64,000 nucleotides of DNA from Streptomyces sp. YIM 130001. GTDB lineage: Bacteria; Actinomycetota; Actinomycetes; Streptomycetales; Streptomycetaceae. How positions within the stretch are numbered: position 1 is the first letter of the stretch; each line of letters begins with the position of its first letter. Both the position numbers and the translations under genes were made by a program. Under the pieces are notes generated by a model, which did no database searches, had not been told where the DNA came from, and was given only the letters and a program-made list of their open reading frames with translations. Shown one piece after another: positions 59,237 through 64,000 of the stretch. The stretch spans positions 1-64,000 of the forward strand of contig NZ_KZ984572.1 of assembly GCF_003574445.1 (NCBI RefSeq), in the 5' to 3' direction.

Positions 59237-61282
59237 ATGGACGCCATCTCCTTGGGCATCGGCGTGACGATCGCCGTTGGCCTGCTGCTCGTGATCGCCC
59301 TTCTCTTCACCGTCACCCGGCTCTTCCGCAAGGTCGAGCAGGGCAAGGCGCTGATCGTCTCCAAGATGCGCAAGGTCGATGTGACCTTCACCGGACAGGT
59401 CGTCCTGCCGGTGCTGCACAAGGCCGAGATCATGGACACCTCGGTGAAGACCATCGACATCGCGCGGACCGGCCACGACGGCCTGATCTGCCGGGACAAC
59501 ATCCGTGCCGACATCCGCATCTCGTTCTTCGTACGGGTCAACAAGACCGTCGAGGACGTCATCCGTGTCGCCCAGGCCATCGGCACCGCCCGGGCCAGCG
59601 ACAAGGAGACGCTGCAGGAGCTGTTCAACGCCAAGTTCTCCGAGGCGCTGAAGACCGTTGGCAAGCAGATGGACTTCACCGACCTGTACACCAAGCGGGA
59701 CGAACTCCGCGACCGCATCATGCAGTTGATCGGCACCGACCTCAACGGCTACAGCCTCGAGGACGCGGCGATCGACTACCTCGAGCAGACACCGCTGGCC
59801 CACCTGGACGCCAACAACATCCTCGACGCCCAGGGCATCCGGAAGATCACCGAGCTCACCGCCGTGGAGCACGTACGCACCAACGAGTTCCAGCGCCACG
59901 AGGAGAAGGAGATCACCCGGCAGAACGTCGACGCCCGGGAGGCCATCCTGGAGCTGGAACGCCGCCAGGCCGACGCCGAGATCAAGCAGAAGCGCGAGGT
60001 CGACACCGTGCGGGCCCGCGAGGAGGCCGAGACCGCACGGGTCGTCGAGGAGGAGCGGCTGCGCGCCCAGACGGCGTTCCTCACCACCGAGGAGCGGCTC
60101 GGGGTGCAGCGCGAGAACCAGGCGCGCGAGGTCGCGGTGGCGGCCAAGAACCGCGAGCGCGTCATCGCCATCGAGAACGAGCGCATCGAGAAGGACCGCC
60201 AGCTCGAGGTCATCGCCCGTGACCGGGAGACCGAACTGACCCGTATCTCCGCCGACAAGGAGGTGGAGACGGAGCGGCGCGACATCGCCGACGTGATCCG
60301 CGAGCGCGTCGCCGTCGACCGTACGGTCGCCGAGCAGGAGGAGTCCATCAAGAAGCTGCGGGCCACCGAGGAGGCCGAGCGCAACCGGCTGCAGGTCATC
60401 ATCGCCGCGGAGGCCGAGGCGCAGGAGAACCTGGTCAAGGACATCAAGGCGGCCGAGGCCGCCGAGACGGCCGCGGGCCACCGCGCCGCCGAGGAAGTCA
60501 CCCTGGCCGAGGCCCGGTTGAAGTCCAGCGACCTGGACGCGCGCGCCAAGCTGCGGCTCGCCGAGGGCATGCAGGCGGAGGCCGCGGCCGAGGGCCTTGC
60601 CCTGGTGCAGGTGCGCGAGAAGGAGGCCGACGCGATCGAGAAGGCGGGCCGCGCCGAGGCCGAGGCGACCGAGGCACGGATGCGTGCGGAGGCCGCGGGA
60701 AGCCGCGAGAAGGCGCTGGCCGAGGCTGCCGCGATCGGCGAGAAGCTGAAGGCGGAGGCCGAGGGTCTCACCGAGAAGGCCGCCGCGATGGCCGCGCTCG
60801 ACGAGGCGTCCCGCACGCACGAGGAGTACCGGCTGCGTCTGCAGGCCGAGAAGGACGTACGTCTCGCCGGTCTCGACATGCAGCGGCAGGTGGCCGAGGC
60901 GCAGGCCACGGTGGTGGCGACCGGTCTGGAGAAGGCCGACATCTCCATCGTCGGCGGCGAGTCCGTGTTCTTCGACCGGATCGTCAACTCGATCTCGCTC
61001 GGCAAGGGCGTGGACGGGTTCATGCAGAACAGCGAGACGGCGCAGACGCTCGCCGGGCCCTGGCTGGACGGGAGCAAGGACTTCACCGAGTCGCTGACGT
61101 CGGTGCTCGGGTCCGTGTCGACGGGGGACGTGCAGAACCTGACCGTGTCCGCGCTGCTCATGAAGTTGATGAACGGGGGAGGGGCGCAGGCCTCCCAGGT
61201 TCGTGAACTCCTCGATAAGGCCGGTCAGTTGGGGATTGCGGAGATGCCGATCGCGGAGCTGAACGGGGTTGCCGCGAAGTGA
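59237..61282 (+). CDS. flotillin-like SPFH/band-7 protein
   Basis: A 681-residue membrane protein. A single N-terminal helix (about 5-27) is followed by the SPFH/band-7 domain (about 30-200: KALIVSKMRKVDVTFTGQVVLPVLHKAEIMDTSVKTIDIAR, FFVRVNKTVEDVIRVAQAI). From about 205 to 560 it is a long Glu/Arg/Ala-rich coiled coil (AEAEAQENLVKDIKAAEA-like repeats), and the C-terminus is a smaller globular end with MKLMNGGGAQ. Flotillins organise membrane microdomains with NfeD partners. It lies between the YuaF-like gene and the large ATPase gene, in an apparent three-gene module. Confidence 0.93.
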   Translation: MDAISLGIGVTIAVGLLLVIALLFTVTRLFRKVEQGKALIVSKMRKVDVTFTGQVVLPVLHKAEIMDTSVKTIDIARTGHDGLICRDNIRADIRISFFVRVNKTVEDVIRVAQAIGTARASDKETLQELFNAKFSEALKTVGKQMDFTDLYTKRDELRDRIMQLIGTDLNGYSLEDAAIDYLEQTPLAHLDANNILDAQGIRKITELTAVEHVRTNEFQRHEEKEITRQNVDAREAILELERRQADAEIKQKREVDTVRAREEAETARVVEEERLRAQTAFLTTEERLGVQRENQAREVAVAAKNRERVIAIENERIEKDRQLEVIARDRETELTRISADKEVETERRDIADVIRERVAVDRTVAEQEESIKKLRATEEAERNRLQVIIAAEAEAQENLVKDIKAAEAAETAAGHRAAEEVTLAEARLKSSDLDARAKLRLAEGMQAEAAAEGLALVQVREKEADAIEKAGRAEAEATEARMRAEAAGSREKALAEAAAIGEKLKAEAEGLTEKAAAMAALDEASRTHEEYRLRLQAEKDVRLAGLDMQRQVAEAQATVVATGLEKADISIVGGESVFFDRIVNSISLGKGVDGFMQNSETAQTLAGPWLDGSKDFTESLTSVLGSVSTGDVQNLTVSALLMKLMNGGGAQASQVRELLDKAGQLGIAEMPIAELNGVAAK

Positions 61283-61506
61283 CCTCCGGTCCGGGTGGGC
61301 CGGGTTGAGCCGGGGACCGGAGCTGCCGCACGGGGGGCGGCGGGTCCGGTCCCCTTCGGGGCGCGTGCCCCAGGCCCGCACCTTCCCGAAACCGGGGCAT
61401 CGCCCCTGGACACCCTTGTCCTCGAACTCCCCCCGGACTCCGTCCGGGGCGACCCCCGGACGGGCTGAGACCCCCGGGACGGGCTGGAAACAAGGAGCTA
61501 TTCACC

Positions 61507-64000
61507 ATGACCACCACCGTGGACGCCGGCACCTACGAGGTGCTGCGGGACCGGCTGGTCGCGCAGGCCAAGGAACTGGCCGATCGTGCCGGACAGTTGA
61601 ACGTGCGCCGGACCGAGGAGTTCGGGTCGGCCGAGCTGAAGCTCGTCGGGACCGAGCGGCTGCGGACCGAGCACAACTCCGTACCGCGCGACATCCTCGC
61701 CGTCGGTGACGTCCTGCTCTTCGGCTACAACGTCCACGCGGGCGTCCGGCCCGAGACCACCGTTGCCGACGTATTCGCCCTGCACGACCGCGAGTTGGAG
61801 CCACTGCCCGCGGACGCCGTGCCGGGGCTGCTCGACGACCCGGCGTTCCGGCGGGAGTTCGAGGCCCTCTACCGCTACTACCGCGAGACGCGGCTGATGC
61901 AGCTGCGGCACGTCGACGGCAAGGTGCTCGCCGTCTTCCGCACCGGTGAGCGCGCCGCGGACATCCGGGTGCTGCGCTGGGCCGTCGGCACCGACGGCAC
62001 GGCGACGTTCCTGGACGCCCGGGGCGAGCGCGACCACGTCTTCCCGGACTCGCACGACTTCGACTGGACGCCCGCGCCGCGCGAGGCGCACGTCCTCGGC
62101 CGGCACCCGCACATCTCCATCGGCGACGAGGTGTTCGTCTCGGCCGTCGGCGGGGCGCTGACCGTCAAGCTCGACAACGACACCGAGACCGACGAGGGCA
62201 TCCACTCCGAGCCCGTCGACGAACCGCTGCAGTCCCTCGCCGACGCGAGCGTCGAGCACGCGCGCGTGGGCCCGCTCCTGCTGCTGCGGATCCTGCCGTA
62301 CAAGGAGAAGCAGCACCGCTACCTGGTGTTCAACACGCTCACCAAGGGTGTCGTCCGCCTGGACGGCATCGGACAGGCCTGCCGCCGCCTGCCCGAGGAC
62401 CAGGGCATCGTCTTCCCCGGCGGCTACTACATCGCCGCCACCGGCTCCGCGAAGACCTTCGACACCGACACCGCCGACCTGGAGTACGAGCGCACCGTCC
62501 GTTCGCCCAACGGCGAGGACGTGCTCTTCGCCTTCCACGCCCGCGAGGCCGGCCGCACGCTGCTCCTGCCCTACAACGTGATCCGCAAGGAGGTCGCGAG
62601 CCCGCTGTCCTGCCACGGGTACGCGGTCTTCGACGACGGCACCCTGTTCGTGCTGCGCGCAGGCGACGACGAGCCGGCGCGGGTGCATCCGCTGCAGGTG
62701 TGGCAGTCACCGTTCGTGTCGGACACCTACGCCGCGGCCACGCCCGCCGGCTCCGGTCCGCTCGCCCGGATCGGCAACGCCGACCTGGTCCGCGGCATCT
62801 CCGACTCGCTGTCCGTGGCCCGCGCCGTCACCGAGACCACCCCGACCGCCGAGGTCTACGACGCGCTCGCCGCCTCCTGCGTACGGGCACTCGACCAGTA
62901 CCACTGGATGTCCGACCCCGAGGCGGGCGGGCTGCTCGAGCCGCTGACCGGCATCCGGGACACCGCCCAGCAGGTGCTCGCCGAGTTCGAGACCGTGCAG
63001 TCGCTGACCCGCGAGGCCGCGGGGGCGCTCACCGAGGCCGCCGAACAGCTCACCGCCCTGGTCCGCCGGGTGCGCGGAGAGAGCCCGCGCAGCGCCGACG
63101 TCTGGGTCTCCCAGCTGACCGAACTCCGGCACGCGCAGGGCCATCTGCTCACCCTGAAGGAGATGCGGTACGCCGATGTCGAGCGTATCGACGAGCTGTC
63201 CGACGGTGTCGAGGCGGACATCGCCTCCACCGCGGGCCGCGCCATCGAGTTCCTGCGCCGCGACGACGCCTTCGACGACCAGCACGCCGAGGTCGCCCGC
63301 CTCACCGAGCAGGCCGCCGGACTCGCCACCGTCGCCGAGGCCGAGCCGGTCGCCGCCCGACTGGACGAGCGCACCGAGGGCCTGCAGATCCTCACCGAGA
63401 CCGTAGCCGGGCTCGACATGGGCGACGCCACCGTGCGGACCGCCGTGCTGGAGCGGATCGCCGAGGTCCTCGGCGGAGTCAACCGTGCCCGCGCCACCCT
63501 CGACGCCCGCCGCCGCGAACTGCGCGGCCAGGAAGGCCGAGCAGAGTTCGCCGCCGAGTTCGCGCTGCTCGGGCAGGCCGTCACCGGGGCACTCGCCGCG
63601 GCCGGCACCCCCGAGGCCTGCGACGAGCAACTCTCGCGTCTGCTCCTGCAGTTGGAGAATCTGGAGTCCCGGTTCGCCGAGGACGACACGTTCCTCGGCG
63701 AGCTCGCCGACCGGCGCAGTGAGATCTACGAGGCCTTCTCGTCCCGCAAGCAGACCCTGCAGGACGCCCGCGCCCGGCACGCCGAGCGGCTCGCCGAGTC
63801 CGCCGTCCGCGTGCTCGACACCGTCACCCGGCGCGCAGCGACCCTGCCGGACCAGGACGCGGTCGCCACCTTCTTCGCCTCCGACCCGATGGTCGCCAAG
63901 GTCCTGCGCACCGCCGACGAGCTGCGCGAACTCGGCGACCAGGTAAGGGCCGAGGAGCTGGCGGGGCGGATCAAGTCGGCCCGCCAGGAGGCCACCCGCG
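61507..64000 (+). CDS. large DUF3686-type DNA repair ATPase-like protein (3' end cut off)
   Basis: The reading frame from the ATG at 61507 is open to the end of the window (831 codons so far) and is truncated there. A ribosome site, AAGGAGCT, lies before the ATG. The first 460 residues have several strand-rich segments, such as LLLLRILPYKEKQHRYLVFNTLTKGVVRLDGIGQACRRLPEDQGIVFPGGYY, which I recognise as the DUF3686 region of predicted DNA-repair ATPases; from about residue 480 it becomes a long helical coiled coil. The AAA-type ATPase motifs usual at the C-terminus would lie beyond the window, so ATPase activity is inferred from family only. Confidence 0.8.
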   Translation, partial: MTTTVDAGTYEVLRDRLVAQAKELADRAGQLNVRRTEEFGSAELKLVGTERLRTEHNSVPRDILAVGDVLLFGYNVHAGVRPETTVADVFALHDRELEPLPADAVPGLLDDPAFRREFEALYRYYRETRLMQLRHVDGKVLAVFRTGERAADIRVLRWAVGTDGTATFLDARGERDHVFPDSHDFDWTPAPREAHVLGRHPHISIGDEVFVSAVGGALTVKLDNDTETDEGIHSEPVDEPLQSLADASVEHARVGPLLLLRILPYKEKQHRYLVFNTLTKGVVRLDGIGQACRRLPEDQGIVFPGGYYIAATGSAKTFDTDTADLEYERTVRSPNGEDVLFAFHAREAGRTLLLPYNVIRKEVASPLSCHGYAVFDDGTLFVLRAGDDEPARVHPLQVWQSPFVSDTYAAATPAGSGPLARIGNADLVRGISDSLSVARAVTETTPTAEVYDALAASCVRALDQYHWMSDPEAGGLLEPLTGIRDTAQQVLAEFETVQSLTREAAGALTEAAEQLTALVRRVRGESPRSADVWVSQLTELRHAQGHLLTLKEMRYADVERIDELSDGVEADIASTAGRAIEFLRRDDAFDDQHAEVARLTEQAAGLATVAEAEPVAARLDERTEGLQILTETVAGLDMGDATVRTAVLERIAEVLGGVNRARATLDARRRELRGQEGRAEFAAEFALLGQAVTGALAAAGTPEACDEQLSRLLLQLENLESRFAEDDTFLGELADRRSEIYEAFSSRKQTLQDARARHAERLAESAVRVLDTVTRRAATLPDQDAVATFFASDPMVAKVLRTADELRELGDQVRAEELAGRIKSARQEATR

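Noticed and set aside
59192..61381. A minus-strand open frame of 729 codons
   Set aside because: It is antisense to the flotillin coiled coil; the long frame results from Glu/Arg/Ala codons read backward.

Overview
The window is very high-GC DNA with GTG and TTG starts, 4-nt ATGA/GTGA gene overlaps, a ParB parS-like palindrome, an aspartokinase-ASD operon, a conservon (sensor, roadblock, DUF742, GTPase, P450), XRE/DUF397 regulators and FG-GAP lipid-anchored or membrane-anchored proteins. Together these point to a chromosomal segment of a Streptomyces (or close relative). The parS site and the housekeeping genes ybaB, recR, ask and asd suggest the central, origin-proximal part of a linear chromosome. 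I saw no tRNA, rRNA, CRISPR array, transposase or phage gene.

Region 1-29 kb is a mosaic of small regulator-target modules. In order they are: a MerR regulator, an alpha/beta hydrolase, a lipoprotein plus phosphotransferase pair, a divergent NmrA-type oxidoreductase/TetR pair with two operator-like repeats, a hydrolase and a secreted SGNH lipase, a decayed second copy of the phosphotransferase, another NmrA-type oxidoreductase, and an XRE/DUF397 pair with three 10-bp-phased repeats. These are followed by an MFS exporter, two WYL-regulator/VOC-protein divergent modules with identically placed operators, an FG-GAP beta-propeller protein, and an ABC exporter with its own histidine kinase and response regulator. 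The block ends with a methyltransferase, a membrane-anchored phosphate-binding-like protein, a PASTA-less Ser/Thr kinase, and a MarR/PfpI operon.

Region 28-45 kb holds a class III aminotransferase preceded by the parS site, a cluster of 32-nt and 44-nt intergenic repeats, a GntR regulator overlapping a fused GT2/polytopic glycosyltransferase, and an orphan SLATT protein divergent from ybaB-recR-DUF5063. It continues with a MerR-controlled leaderless hydrolase, a P450, and a complete conservon whose P450 lacks the ExxR motif, then a methyltransferase.

Region 45-64 kb carries ask (with an in-frame internal start for the beta subunit) and asd, and an ECF sigma factor with a membrane partner. 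After these come SURF1, a VOC protein, an S9 peptidase, a 52-codon basic protein, a BlaI/M56 pair and a KhtT-like/CPA2 antiporter pair. The window closes with a YuaF/NfeD-like protein, a flotillin and a large DUF3686-type ATPase that runs off the end.

Functions are read from motifs and remembered family features; no database search was run. The most interesting new observations are the matched WYL-VOC operator architecture, the eroded phosphotransferase duplicate, the phased XRE operator, the parS site and the flotillin/ATPase module.
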